Origin: Plectosphaerella cucumerina
Lineage: Eukaryota; Ascomycota; Sordariomycetes; Glomerellales; Plectosphaerellaceae
Assembly (NCBI GenBank): GCA_020746995.1
Contig: JAGPXD010000005.1
Location: forward strand, 558,001-622,000
Direction of reading: 5' to 3'
DNA: 64,000 bases
The notes under the pieces: model-generated
The model's database searches: none
What the model saw: the letters and a program-made list of their open reading frames with translations, nothing else
Told to the model about the DNA's origin: nothing
Position numbers and translations under genes: made by a program
In this document: one piece after another, positions 21,293-33,800 of the stretch
Layout of the letters: each line of letters starts with the position of its first letter
Numbering within the stretch: the first letter of the stretch is position 1

Positions 21293-24255
21293 CTAGGTGC
21301 CGTTCCGCGCGGACAGCGTGGTATCGAGTTCTTCGTAGAACAGGGTCATCTCCCGCTGTGGCAGCATTAGCAAGACATCGTTTTCGGGGTGCCAAACTCA
21401 GGACTTACTCGCTCCTTGCGCCAGTTCCTGGTATCCCAGACCACGTAGTAACCCTGCTCCTGGCTTGGACTGATGCTCTGAGGGGTCATCATGTCGTCCT
21501 TGGTCAGCCAGATATGAAGTTTCTTGTGCCAGCGCCAGTTACGCGCATGTCTTCGAAGGAGTGTCAGCAATCGCAAATCACAGAGGAAAGCAGGCGGGTG
21601 CCACTCACAGCTCATATGCGGCCAACTGCTGCTTGATGTCCTGGGGACAGCTGTAGAAGATCCAGAAGAGGGTCTCCTCGTTAAAGCTCGAGATCTTGGT
21701 CTCGATCGGCTGGACATTGTTGACCTTGTAGCATTCGGGCAGGTTGTACGACGGAATGGGCGGCCGAGGGGGGGTGTCGTCAAACAGGGAGTACACCTGA
21801 GATGAGATGGGGCTGGTCATGGTCAGCCTGGTTTGCAAAGCGCATGGCAGAGAGACTTACTCGGGAGAGCTGAGGTTGAGACCAAGGTCGGTCGGGTCCA
21901 TGCCCTGTATCAGGGCGCCATAGGCCGGGAAGTTGGCCATCATGGTCTGGAGGCCCTTGATGCCGAACTTGTCTATGGGCGCCATACCGGCCAGAGGATC
22001 GTTGACATCTGCCTCACCTTCCGTCGCCTTGCCGTTGGCACCGTCGCTGCCGAGGGTGCCAGAGACATGCCGCCTCTCTTGGCTCGAGGGGGAATCGTCC
22101 GCGTTCAGGGGTCCGACCTTTCTCTGATCATCCGTGGGGCGTCCAAGCCCTGGGGGGTTGGAAGTCGATGCCGAAGGGGCGTCAGAGGAGCGGTTGTTGG
22201 CGGAGATAGCGTTAAGGAGTCCGTTACCGGCGACTCGACTGCTCGAGGGCGCTGCTGCGACTGCTGCGGCTGCCGCCGCCGCCGCGGCTTGCGATGCGGC
22301 AGACTGGGAGTTGAAGCCGAGCGAGGACATGAGGTTACCGGACCGCTCGCCGCCGATCTCGCCGTTTCCACCACCGTTGCCGTTGCGGTTCAGCGGGGGG
22401 AACTCATCAGGGGGGTTGGACGGTGGCTGCTGCTGCTGTTGTTGACCCTGCTGGGGCTGGGCACCGAACCTGAAGTTTTGCCTGGCCTGAGCCGGCGGGT
22501 ACATGTCCTCCTGAGACTGAGCGGCCGAGAGTGGTGTCGGCTGGTTGCGAGGAACGGGACCGCTGACGGCCCTGGAGCCTGCGGCCGTCGACCACATCGA
22601 GGGGGCATTGGCGCTGCCCAGCTGGGAGCTGTTGGACAGCGAAGGGAATTCGCTGCGCCTGAGAGTCAGCATCTTGGGTTTGGGGCTAGGCGCAACAGCA
22701 GGAGTAGATGAGAGGGTGGTAGAAAACAGCATGGGAGCAGGTGAAGTGGGGACGGACGATGGGTCAAGAGAGAGAGTTTCGTTGTCGTAGGCAAGGGATG
22801 TGTTTTTTCCCTTCAAAGCAGCAGCGTAGTTTTTGCCGGAGGAATCGCCGGGGTCATTGGGATCGGAGGAGGGCATGGTGAGATCGTCGTCGGGCTCATC
22901 ATAGCCCTGTCTGGCCTTCTTGACAAGCCTGCGTTTGCGAGTGGCACGCATCGAGCCGAGACCCCCTGACCTGTCGAGGGGGGTGTAGACGATGCAAGCC
23001 GGGGGGAGTGTGGGTTTGTGCAACAGTCGGCTGCTGCTTCCCCGGTGTAGGTTGTCTCTCTAGTCGCTGCTGCTTTGACGGGGAGGGGGGGAGGGGGGTG
23101 TGCAGGATGGAGGAGGAGGGGTATCGGGAAGTGGTTTCCCGGCGTTTGGCGGGGCACAAAAACAGGCAAAGGCAAAGACGCGGTAAGAGATGCCCTGGAC
23201 GCGTCAAGACGCCAGGTGCAAGTGGGAACTGAAGTGAATGCCCAAGCGCCAGCGGTGAATACAAACGCGTGGCGTGACGTGTGCAAGGTGCGTGAGGCCA
23301 GCAAGGCGGCCGGTCAGGCGGCCAGGCGTCCCACCAGGGCCAGGGCAAGTGCCAGAGCGATAGCAAGAGCCAGTGCAGAAAGGAAAGGGGCAGGAGAGAG
23401 GGGAAAGCACCTACGATAGATCAAGCGGTGTCGAGGGTTGCGACCCGCCCAGGCTCTGGGCAAAGCTCACGTTGCCCCCGAGCTGCCGTGATGGATTCGG
23501 CAGGTTGCCAGCGCCCATGCCGGGCATGCTCCCGCTGCCAAACGCCCATCCCGACCCGTTACTCGCCGCCGCTTGCGCTGCTGCTGCTCCCCGCGAATGC
23601 CGTGTCAACGTCCATTCAACCCTTGCTAGTGGCATGGCATGGCATGGCATGGGACCATCTGCGGATGCCATCCAGTTGGTGGGCATGTTTACCTAGCTTT
23701 CCGTTTGGTAACCGATTCGACACGGAGCGTCCGGGCTGCTGCTGCTGTTGCTGCTGCTGCGGTCCGCCGAAGCCCGGCATCCCCCTGATGCCTTGCGGTG
23801 CTACCCCTGGATGAACATTCGTGTCAGCGTGGGGTCTTGAAGTGATGGTTTGGGAGGGCACGTGGGGTTAGGCCAGCCTCGCGACGTCGGGAAGAGAGGA
23901 TAGAGCCGTTTGCTACGAGCTTCCTTCTCCAAGGAACGGAATGACAGCATCGGTACGCATGTTTGTCTCCTCAACCGACATTCCGCTCCATTCTACAAGG
24001 ACAGACACATTGGCCATCGCAGCCTGCCCCTCTGGCGCCGCGGCATCATGCGTCCAGCCGGGCGCCGGAGGTCTACTGGTCGGTCGCAATGCGTCGACAT
24101 GGCTCCATCAGAAGGCGCCCACAACGACAGGGACCCGATTCGATACGGCGCAAGAGTCGAGTCCCGGTCGCCAAGTCGGGTTCGTGCAAACAGACGGTCG
24201 AGATGGCACGGCACGGGTGCAATTGGAGAGCATGAAGCCTACCTGGTCTATTCAT
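21293..24255 (-). CDS. not2: CCR4-NOT complex subunit Not2
   Basis: I assemble seven exons: 24255-24243, 23806-23693, about 23586-23415, 22652-21861, 21812-21609, 21550-21409 and 21355-21293, giving about 499 residues. The 13-base first exon encodes MNRP plus one base. Then come a poly-Gln segment (GFGGPQQQQQQQQPG), QLGGNVSFAQSLGGSQP, PLDLS joined to EFPSLSNSSQLG, low-complexity Ser/Gln/Ala stretches, and a C-terminal NOT2/3/5 domain with ETKISSFNEETLFWIFYSCP, NWRWHKKLHIWLTKDD and REMTLFYEELDT. Not2 is a core scaffold of the CCR4-NOT deadenylase, which shortens mRNA poly(A) tails and affects transcription. The intron between PLDLS and EFPSL is 762 bases, unusually long here. The third-exon acceptor lies in a CAG repeat, so its edge could shift by 3 bases. 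Confidence 0.88.
23631..23651 (+). repeat. GGCAT pentanucleotide repeat (four copies) in a NOT2 intron
   Basis: GGCAT is repeated four times in tandem inside the second NOT2 intron. It is a minor microsatellite and probably neutral. Confidence 0.8.
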
Positions 24256-24822
24256 GGTGGCGGCTCGTCGGTCGGTTGTCGGTCGGGGATCGTCTGCCTT
24301 GCAGCTAAGAGGAATCGCGTCGTCGCGGAGGGAGGAGGTATGTATCGGACGGTCGTCGCCGTGTCGCGTATGTCGTCGGTGATGGCGTGTCTTCTTTTTT
24401 TCTGCCTATGCGTGGGGAGGGAGGCAGTCGGAGAAGGTTTGTTGGAGGTGGTCACGCTCCAGACGAGGTGGATGGCTTGCTGGCGTCGGTACAGAGGTTG
24501 AAGGACCCCGGCCGGATGCACTCCACACTCACACCAACCAGCATGCCTGCCCAGTGGCACACTCACCGAGCACCGCAGAGCAGCATCAGCACCCAGCTGG
24601 GCCAGCCAGACCTAATCAGGATTAGCTTCAGCCCCAATCGCCCCCGGAAGCGCGGCCAAGTTTGCTCCGGCTAGCTTCTGCGCACGAAATGATTGGTCAG
24701 CGACGCCTCCCTGCGCTTGCTTCATCTTGCAAGTTTCTTTCCAGCAGTCAGCCTGATACGACACATCCTCAAGTGAGAAGAGACAGAAGGGCTGGTTCAT
24801 GACTTTCGCATTTTGGTCACAT
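24256..24822. promoter_or_regulatory. NOT2 promoter region and COBW gene 3' region
   Basis: A 567-base interval upstream of the NOT2 start codon and downstream of the COBW stop. No gene or clear motif is seen. Confidence 0.35.
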
Positions 24823-26169
24823 CTACAGAGCGAGTAGGCCGCTCAGGCTCTTCTCGAAATCTACGCCCTGCAGGTGCCGCCCGATCAGGATGATCTTGCC
24901 CGTCGCATCGCCAGCCTTCTCGTCTGAATCAAGGATCTCAAAGATCTCGCGGACGCCCTGCACCATCTTCATGCTGCCGTCTGAAAAGACGATCCGGCCC
25001 TTGGTGCGGTGTACCTCGGGTGCTGCCGCTGCCTCGCCGGGCACTTCGCGCTGCCAAAGGACTGTCCGCAGCCACTTGTCTACCAGGTCCAGCTTGGAGG
25101 GAGGCAGGGCCGGCACAGGGATGGACACGGTCGAGATGGTCTGGTACTCGTAGTCAGCATTGTTTCTTCATCCACACATGCTTTCTGGTGGACTCACCGG
25201 GTCCAGGTGGCTGTGACCCTTGCCACTAGTGTCCAGGCGCGCCAGCTCATCGTATGCGTGCAGGTCGAGGAGGAAGCCCTCAAGCTGCGGCACCTCACTC
25301 TTGGACGTGACATGGATCTTGGCCATCCCATTGATCGACTCAATCCGCGCCTTGACAGCCTCGAGCTCCTCGGTCGTGACAAGGTCCGACTTGTTGAGCA
25401 CAATGACATCGGCGTGCGAGATTTGAACGTGCGCCGTTGTCATGAGGGGGCTGTCGCCGTGATCGTGGTCGTGCTCGGCTGCCTCCAGCTCAATCTTGCC
25501 AGCGGGATCGTCCAGGGACTTGAGAATGTTCTTGGCGTCCACGAGGGTGACGATGCCATCCAGGTAGATGGTGCTACCGAGCCCGTCATCAACCCAGAAC
25601 AGCGGTGCCAGGTTGCCGGGGTCTGCGAGGCCGGTTGTTTCGAGCAGGATGTAGTCAAAGGCGCCCTTCTTCTCCATCAATGTCTCAATGGCATTGACGC
25701 CCGTGTCCCTGGTGTTTTTAGTAGCGTTTCTGCCGGCCATGCGTGTTCAGCTTACTTGACGGAGCAGCAGAGGCATCCGTTGCCAACCTCGAGCCACTCC
25801 TCAACCCTCTCTTCTCCTTGGTTGACGGTCAGGGACTTTTCAATGTCCACAGCTGCTGTTATTAGTCGATGTTTCCCACGGACCATATCCTAGAAATTGG
25901 GTTTCTCTCACAGTCGCCAAACTCTGTGATGTGTTAGCAGGTGCCTTGTTCATCAGTAGGTAAGACTCGCCGTTCATAATGACGGCAATCTTCTTGCCAT
26001 GCTGAGCAGTCAGGATGTAATTCAGCAGTGTCGTCTTTCCTGACCCAAGATATCCGGTGACAATAGTAATAGGAACCTTGACTCCCTTTTCCTCGAGGGT
26101 TTCGGCAACCTCAGCACCTGTTGTGCCGGCCTCGACGAGGTCTGGCGGGGCATCATCGTCAAAGTTCAT
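24823..26169 (-). CDS. COBW/CobW_C GTPase, ZNG1-type zinc metallochaperone
   Basis: Five exons (26169-25971, 25923-25912, 25855-25756, 25708-25198, 25146-24823) encode 381 residues. The G3E GTPase features are VTGYLGSGKTT (Walker A, about 38-47), the joined IAVIMNEFGD, the metal-binding GNGCLCCSVK, LLETTGLADPG and the guanine-specificity segment VLNKSDLV. The CobW C-terminal domain ends KIILIGRHLQGVDFEKSL. Family members of the CBWD/ZNG1 type deliver zinc to methionine aminopeptidase using GTP. The N-terminal DDDAPPDLVE fits the short acidic lead seen in eukaryotic members. The first intron uses a GC donor (GCGAGT) and the second exon has only 12 bases; this reading alone restores NEFGD in frame. 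Confidence 0.9.
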
Positions 26170-26629
26170 GATGACGTGGGGTTGGACGGTTGGCGGGGTA
26201 AGAGGATGCGGTGGATGCCCGGTCTTGAGTCTTGTTCTGTTGCCGACTCTCAAGATATTCGAAATATAAAAATTAAATCGATCCTTTTCTCTCAGAGCGA
26301 GAAACATGCACGGAGCTGGAGACTTGTGTGTTGCTCGTGACCGAAGCCGTTGCAAACCGGGCAGGCTTGACGACAGTGCTGACTAATCAATTCACTTCGA
26401 TGTCGTGTCGAGCTGCTCGAAGCGCGAGCTCGGTGAGCCAAAGCTGCCAATGGTTGCTGCAGTTTCAACGACCAACCTCTCCCGCCAGAGCAACACACCT
26501 CCCACCCACTCCTTCAACCCTCCTCCCCATATCGCAGCGCACGTCGCCTTGCCATCCCGCGACCTCCATCGAAGCGACAACATCCCCAGCATCACTTCTC
26601 CCCTCCGCGACGACCGACGCGCCTCAAAA
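26170..26629. promoter_or_regulatory. Divergent COBW / MOB3 promoter region
   Basis: A 460-base interval between divergent start codons, with leader-like CA/CT-rich sequence on the MOB3 side. The MOB3 frame stays open upstream to 26405, but I treat that part as untranslated because of its composition. Confidence 0.35.
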
Positions 26630-28296
26630 ATGTCCGCCGTGACCATGGCGCCGAGCTCGCCGCGGCTCCCCAGCCCTCCGCCAGCCGCCGAGGACCAGCT
26701 CGGCCCCCAGTCGCCCATGGGCTCCGGAGCCCAAGCGAACCGCCAGCCTTCGCAGCACGAGCAGAGTCTCATCGACTCCAACGCGAAGCGGCGCATCCAC
26801 CCGGGCAGCAAGGCGCAGGACATGGCCGCCGGACCGCCGCTGATGCCGCTTAACGAGGTACGTCGCGATGCGCCTCCTTCAATCTGCCCACCATTGCTAA
26901 CATTCCCCCTCCCCCACAGCTCGACTCGGCCTTCCAGCTCCAGGAACACCTCGCCGCCCTCCACTACTACCACACCAACAGCGGCACCCAGGCCATCACC
27001 CGCGCCACCGCCATGCAGCTCGCGACGCCCCCTCCCTCTATCGACCGCACCCTCTGGCTCTACGAGCTCTGCCGCTTCCTCATCTCCCAGTGCAACACCC
27101 TCATCGTCGGCTTCCTCTTCGACGCGCCCCCCTGCAGCGCCAGCACCTGCCCCGAGATGCGCGCCTCCGAGTGGCAGTTCCTCTGCGCCGTCCACGAGCA
27201 GCCAAAGAGCTGCTGCGCCATCGACTACTGCTGCCACACCCTCGACTGGGCCGCCAACGTCGTCACAGACCCCAAGATCTTCCCCAGCCGCTTCGTCGTC
27301 AGCTCCGACGCCCACGCAAAGAGTGTCGCCGTCAAGAACCTCGTCAACGTCTTCCGAAGGCTGCACCGCATCTTCGCCCACGCCTGGTTCCAGCACCGCG
27401 CCGTCTTCTGGGGCACCGAGGGCCAGACCGGCCTCTACGTCTTCTTCAAGACCGTCTGCGACATGTACGAGCTGCTGCCCGCAGAGAACTACAAGCTGCC
27501 CCCCGAGGCCGAGGGCCTCGAAACCCCAGCGGCCCCTGCCGCGCCCACCGACGACGACGGCAGGAAGCACGTCCCCGGCCCCGGCGTTACCATCGCCAAG
27601 CCCCCTCCCCGCCACGAGGACCCCCTCGGCGCCGCTATCGACAAGAGCTATCAGCCTGTCGGCATGACCAACACGAGGAGACACATCCGCGCCAGCCCCT
27701 CGACGGGAAGCGCCGTCACCACCGTCATGGAGACGGACGAGGAGGAGAACGACGTCGCCAACCGCCTCAAGGGCCTCACCGTCTCAGCCACCGAGACCGT
27801 CGAGGAAGAATCCGGCGCCGCCGACGTGCCCGTCATTGTAGAGCAGGAAGTCCCCGCCGACTCCTCGCCCACAGACCAGACCCAGGCGCCCGGCCCTGGA
27901 GGTGACGCAGACTTCACCACGGAGACACCAACCGTCAGCTCCTATGCCGAGGCCAAGACCAACAGCGAGCAGGCGGATGTTGCCGCGGACGCCCCAGCCG
28001 TGGCCGAGTCAGGGACTGAGACCGAGACCGAGACCAAACAAGACGAACCACCGGTCGACGTCTCGTCTAGCGCGCCGGACAAGCCAGAGACAGAGGAAAC
28101 CCCGGCCGCCGTTCCCACCGATGAGACTTCCGCGGAGACGGCCACGAAAGAAGAAGCTCCCGAGACCGCGGCCCCCGAGGCATCAGCACCCGCTGCTGCC
28201 GTGGAGGACGCTGCACCACCAGCAGAAGCCGATGACACCAAGAAGACGGACGAGACCAAGGACTCTGAGGAAACGCCGGCTGCCAAGGATTCGTAA
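26630..28296 (+). CDS. mob3: MOB3/phocein homologue (STRIPAK component)
   Basis: Two exons (26630-26857, 26920-28296; 62-base intron) encode 534 residues. The MOB domain occupies about residues 80-290. It has the metal-site pattern CSASTCPEMRASEWQFLC with the later histidines in NVFRRLHRIFAHAWF, and YVFFKTVCDMYELLP, as in phocein/MOB4. The remaining 240 residues are a low-complexity acidic tail rich in Glu, Thr, Ala and Pro. In Sordaria and Neurospora, MOB3 belongs to the striatin-interacting phosphatase and kinase (STRIPAK) complex needed for hyphal fusion and sexual development. The family's usual length in filamentous fungi (about 500) agrees. The start is the ATG at 26630 in context AAAAATGTCC. 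Confidence 0.9.
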
Positions 28297-28636
28297 AGTC
28301 CTTGTCCGCCATACTGTAATCATATCTGTCAAACAAGTCCATATCCTGCCATAAAGCAGTCGGACAGAGCATCGCATGAAAAAGCAAGCAACCAGTTCCC
28401 CATTTCGGGATACGTTCTCCCAAACAAAGCGTCTTCCATCTTTTGAAACCATGACCTCTTTTTCGTGACGCCTGTATTCCTGTCCGGTGTTCTTGCCGTC
28501 TACTCTAAGTCTTTCTAGAGCCTTCCATGCCGTAACGCATATGGACATTGGGGGCAAAGTCCCCCGACTGATATGTACACCGGTCGTACTCCAAGACATG
28601 GCTCGTGAGTCCAACTTTCCCCATGCACCCGCCCGT
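28297..28636. other. Convergent intergenic region
   Basis: A 340-base interval between convergent stop codons. I see nothing beyond probable 3' untranslated sequence. Confidence 0.4.
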
Positions 28637-30872
28637 CTAATCCTGGTCGACCTTGAGCTTGGCAAAGACGTGGTGGACCTCGCGCAGGTTCTCTTGCTGC
28701 GCGTTGATGGCGGCAGCGTTGCGCTCGTCGGCGAGGTTGCGCGTCGCCTGCAGGATTGGCGTGAACCCTTCGTCGTTGGGGAACCACCAGTGCGAGCAGT
28801 ATGTCGCGTTGAAGAGCTCGCCGAGCTTGGTTCGAATCGTGATGGGATGTATGTTTCTGTTTGCCGTCAACAGTCAGCTCGGTTTGCAGGGGTGTTTGGA
28901 GGAGCAGCACTTACCCAGCCATCTCGCACATGGCCAGCTTTTGCCTGAACCAAGTGGTGTGCTTGGTATCAAGCGGGAGGAACAGCGCCGCCATGGATAG
29001 CACCGGATCCGTGGCGATGATGCTGCCCTTGGGACTGCCCGGCCATCGAGACACCAGCTCGAAGATCTGGCAGACTTCGTAGCTGTGGGCCGCCAGCTCA
29101 CGGTACAGCTGCTGCCGTTCTGTTGTGGGCGACTGGCACTTGAGCATGAGGATGCATGACAGATACAGCATCGCCATCATGGTGGTGGTGAACTTGGGCG
29201 GGCTGTACAGGAATCCCGGCGTGTAGGGATTCACAATGTCGTCCTCAGTGGCTGGCGGGCCGTAGCTGAAGTCTGTGACGAGGTAGTCCGGATCTGCCAC
29301 GACGGGATGCCATGACGTTCTCCAAGTATCCAGCCGTTTGACGAGCTGTGAATGATCCGAGGCGAACTCTTCCGGGGTCATCTGCCCCCGGCTTCCCCTA
29401 GCGACCAACGTAGAGATGTCACGCGAGATGTGGCGGAAGGTCGCAAGTTCCGACTCAACGTGCCAGTGGAATTGGGACGTTTCGTCCGCGAGAGCTGTCT
29501 GTGCCTGACAGTAGTCCCTGTATTCCGTGAACCATTCGGTCGGCAGCATGGTCGGAAAGCTGCCCCGAATGGCCACAAAGACATCGAATCTGCTATACCA
29601 GTGGACAACAAGCCGTCCGAGAGGAGACTGTACGGCCGACTTGGGTGTGAAAAGCTCCGTCAAGAGTTCGTACGCAGCCTTTTGATGGCCCATCAGGTTG
29701 ATCCAGTCGCCCAAGTACTCCTAGTCGCGCCATGTTAGCAGTCTGGCCTGGGAGACACGATCGAATAAGCCTACCTCGATTGTGGCAAGCTGCAGGATGG
29801 TGAGAAGAGTGGCAACATCCGGCTTTTCTCTCCTCTTCAGAAACGAAATGAGGAGAATAACGCTCCGATTGTAGTACTGCAGAAACTCCTGCACCTTTCC
29901 ATTCGGATTGTTCTCAATGTTGTAGTGGTACGCCGAGAACCCCACCAAGGCATTCAGCAGCGCTTCGTTCCGGGCCGCAAAACCAGGGAGTATGGTATGG
30001 AAGAAGTCGTCGCCGTCGTGAGGTATGCAGTAGTGGTGGTTGGTGATATTCTCGTGGTAGTGCCGCATGTAGCGCTGGACGTCGGGCGAGAACTTGGTCC
30101 AGTCGACACTGGCTCCGGGGAAGAGGCTGGGACGCTCTGGCGTCACCCGGGCCGTTGCAGTATGACTGCTGCTTGTCTCCGTCGAAGCTGTGGGAGAGTC
30201 TTTGCTGCTGCTGCTGGCGAGCTTCGGTGGTGGCTCCAAATTGTATTCTTCGTCGTCTTCTGGTAGGTCGTGTAGGACGTCATGCTTCAGTCGAGCATCG
30301 ATGTTGTCGTCGTGTTCCTCGGTGTCGCCGGACGACGCTGGGCTAGCTTGTTGGACGACGGATGTCCCGTCCTTGGATCCCTGGCCTTGCGCCCCTTGTC
30401 CCTTGCTGGGCGGAGGGTCTGGGTAGATGCATTCTCGGTGGCCCTTTCTGCATCCTAGAGTCTGTGAGCGTCATGTTTGGAAGGGGGAGGCGGGTTCACG
30501 CTCACTGTCGCAGACAGGTCTGGTTTCGTCGCACTATTGAACGTTAGGGATGGCCGTAGGGGCATTGCTTCAGGCGCTGACCTTGACGCGCCTGCTCCTG
30601 CACATGAAGCAGCCGGACCGCGTGCGGCGATGCTTGACGGGATCTATGCTTGATTTCCTGCGGGTCTTGTGCGACGACTTGGGCTGATTGTACATCATAG
30701 GCTCCGAGTAGCCTCCGAAGTAGCTGAAGTTTTGGTATTGCGTCTGCATGTGTCCCGTCCCTGGTAGTTGCGCTCCCGGGAACGGCGGAGGGTGAAGGTC
30801 CTGAGGACTGGTGCCGGGTGTTCCCCCGACCCCCGACATGGAGGCCAGGAAGTGATGGTAGTGATCGCTCAT
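28637..30872 (-). CDS. Zn2Cys6 transcription factor with fungal-specific regulatory domain
   Basis: Five exons (30872-30582, 30533-30506, 30454-29775, 29720-28915, 28856-28637) encode 674 residues. Joined, exons 1-3 give the binuclear zinc cluster CFMCRSRRVKCDETRPVC followed by DRCRKGHREC, a perfect Cx2Cx6Cx6Cx2Cx6C. A Ser/Pro/acidic linker follows, then a regulatory domain with FSPDVQRYMRHYHENITNHH and helices to the C-terminus (VHHVFAKLKVDQD), of the fungal-specific transcription factor type. It should bind DNA in the nucleus; the target genes cannot be read from the sequence. The zinc cluster is split over three exons, the middle one of 28 bases. Upstream lies an 8.5-kb gene-free region, which suggests complex regulation. 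Confidence 0.88.
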
Positions 30873-33800
30873 GATCTAAGATGCGGGGTTGACTAGAATC
30901 GCTCCTGACTGGCAGAGAAGGCGGTCGTTTCGATAATTCTGATGTTCGGTGTGAAAGAAAGAGTCGCTCCGCGTTAAGCATGGGCCATGTCGACCAATGC
31001 TGCGTATGCAAGGGGCTCTGGAAATCTCAGGGTAGGGAAGTATATGGCCGTGTTGGAGGACAAAAGAGTCACGTCGGAATGTGACTGCTCGATGTATGGG
31101 CTGTCTGTAGGGCGTGTACTTGTTGATGCTGCCTTGAGGTTTGTGGTGTATTCGAAGCTGGATGGAGGGACGTAGGATTTGTGGAAGGACTATCCGAAGC
31201 AAGACTTCTGGGTTCGCAGTGGCTCTTCGTGGTGCAGCCAAGCTAGATTCTTTCCTTCCTCCTAAGCTTGTTCATCAGGCCAGGAGTCGTGAAGAAGCGG
31301 AAAAGGCCAGGACCCTAGCTGTGATGGATGGAAGGTGTCGTAGGTAAGTAGTTTCTCGTGGGGCTAGTTGTTGCTGGTGGGGTCAACCCTGTCAGGGTGA
31401 TCGCCACACTTCAGGTCGACCAAGAGGACGTGAGCCTTATTGTCGATCTGTTGGTGGGACGGGATTTGCTGGGGCCGGGGTCGGTCGAGGGGTAGGTAGA
31501 GAGGCGTCGTCGACGTTGATCTCGAAGGGGTAGGGCGCCAGCAATGGAGTCACCAATGCCGGCAAAATACGGTGATAAGGAGGGGGGGGGGAGCGCTAGA
31601 GACAGCCCCGGGAAGGCCGTTGTGGTTGGCCCAGCTTGTGAATTGACCGAAAAGGCCCAGTCAACAGAGTCGGTGGGGTGTGGTATGCGGTCCCTGAGAT
31701 ACCCGGGCGGCGCTTGTGAGGGATGATGAGCGATGGGCTTGGGAAAGTACAGTAGGTACTTGGGAAGACCTGTCTCCGGGCCACCGCCGGACGTATCAAG
31801 AAGGCAGGCTGGGTAGGGGCAGCTACTTGTACTGTAGCTAACGAACGGGGTGGGGGATGGTGGACTGGGGGGGTGTGGGCGAGGCGAGTGCTCAGATCAG
31901 GCGGTCCAGGGGTGGTGGTGCTCAGGGCAAGTGGTGGACAGGCCAGGAAGAGGGATGGATGGCGGGCCTGCTCTTGGATGATTCCCCAGGTGCCGCCGAG
32001 TGGTTTCTCGGCGTCGAGATGAGGGGTGTCAGTGGTGACGTCGTCTGAGAAAGACTGGCCGTGTGATGGAGACTGAAGTGTGTGGGATGAAACGAGGATA
32101 CCATCCGAGGTTGATATGGACAGCACCAAATTTTCCGTGTTGGGCAGATATGAGAGGAGAGGCGAGTGGTCGTCCGACTCTAGTCGAAAGCTGACGAGGA
32201 CGCCTCAGTCGCACCTCTGCAAAGGTTTAAGTCCAGTGGTACTGCCAATCCGGGCTGGCTTCTTTCATAGTCGTCCGAACCGGAGATTTGTGGGATGCTT
32301 CCAGGGCCGGCCAGGAATGCCAGAGCCGTTGAACAAGGGCGCCGAAGCTATGGGAGAGAACCCCGGCCGGGCTACCCTCACGACGCCGGATGCTACAGAA
32401 GAAAACAATGGTGTTCAAGGTTTTCCCAGGGTCGTCAGAAAGCAGCACTGTGTGACTAGTCAGATGGGGATCAGGGATCAGATTTCCCGATGCATACAAG
32501 TAAGCCTTGCTTTACAAGGGACTCTCGCCCAATGTCCGGAGTAGTAGCATTGGAAGAGGACTCCCAGAGAAGATCATCCACAAATTCCACAATGTCCACC
32601 CGCAACAGCCGTTCTGGCCTTCGGGGAACGCCGCCGAGTGCCTGGCAGACAAGGCCCGAGTGTATGTAGGAAGGGGTCGGGCCGGGGATATCGGGCGTGT
32701 TGTCTGGATGGCTGTCTACCGGTAGATTCGTTCTCGCTGTTTTCGGGCTCCTGGCCCACCAAGAGGAGGGGATCGGTGGGTGATGTAACCTGGCAGAGCT
32801 CGTGGATGGCGGGCCGCAATCAAGTTGTCGGGATGAAGGACGTCCTAGGGTGCCCTGACGGGGGGTTTGATCACCGCGAAACTAGCTGGAAATAGGCATG
32901 TGGCGTCGTGGGAGGGTGATGGGTGAGCGAGCCGGAGGCGTCGCAGGCCAGGGCAACAAGGTGCATTAACTGGCGTCTGCAAATACACATCCCAGATGGG
33001 CGTGGCGGCATGCGGGGGGTGGCGGGAGCTTCTGAGAGAACGGTCTCTGACGGTGTCCAAGTGCCCTGGGGGAGGGGAGGGAAGGCTCCTTGGCCGCCCG
33101 CCTTATTGCTGTTCGACTTACTCGCCGGTGACGACGACGACAGGTGTGGTCTGGCAGGACGGAGGATCAACCAGAGTTGGACGAGCCGACGTCCCTATCA
33201 TCCGTCGGCCGGGGAAATAGCAGACCGGCGCAGTCAGAAGTGCGACTTGGGCTCCAGGTTGCAAAGGCGGAGCTGAGCAAGACAGGGCAAGAATAGGCCG
33301 GTGAACCACTGTCCACTGAGAAAGAGAGTGTGCCTTGGGCACACGGCAGAGAAGGGGGTCCGGGTCCGCCACGCAAGTACCGCTGCCGCCAGCCATGTTA
33401 GTGCGTGGTCGCCGCCAGGCCCGATGGTCCAAGGAAGGCCACGACGGCACAGCGTGGCCGGACCGACAGGGCAGGTGTGGCCTGTCAAACGCCCGGATCC
33501 GGCGACCCTGATGCTGTCAGAACGGAGACTGTGGAGTCCTTAGAAGGTGGTCTTAACCAAGTGGGGATCCTGGATTCCAGCGGAGATTGACCAAAGAGCG
33601 CCTAAAGCCAACCGGGCCAAGGCTCAATCGAGCCCACGTCAAGTCCAGTCCAGTCAGTCCATACGTGGACATGGCCAGTCTCGCCAGGTCCGTTCCATCC
33701 CACAGAAGATCTTGGATGGCGAAGGTCGCCGAGCGCAGAGGGTGCAGGGCAGTCCGATCAACTCCGACCAAGGACTGTCCGCGCCAGCGTGCGAGTGTGC

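Noticed and set aside
28826..28840. tRNA T-loop-like GGTTCGAATCG
   Set aside because: It lies inside a conserved exon of the Zn2Cys6 gene (ITIRTK), and no acceptor or anticodon stem could be found around it.
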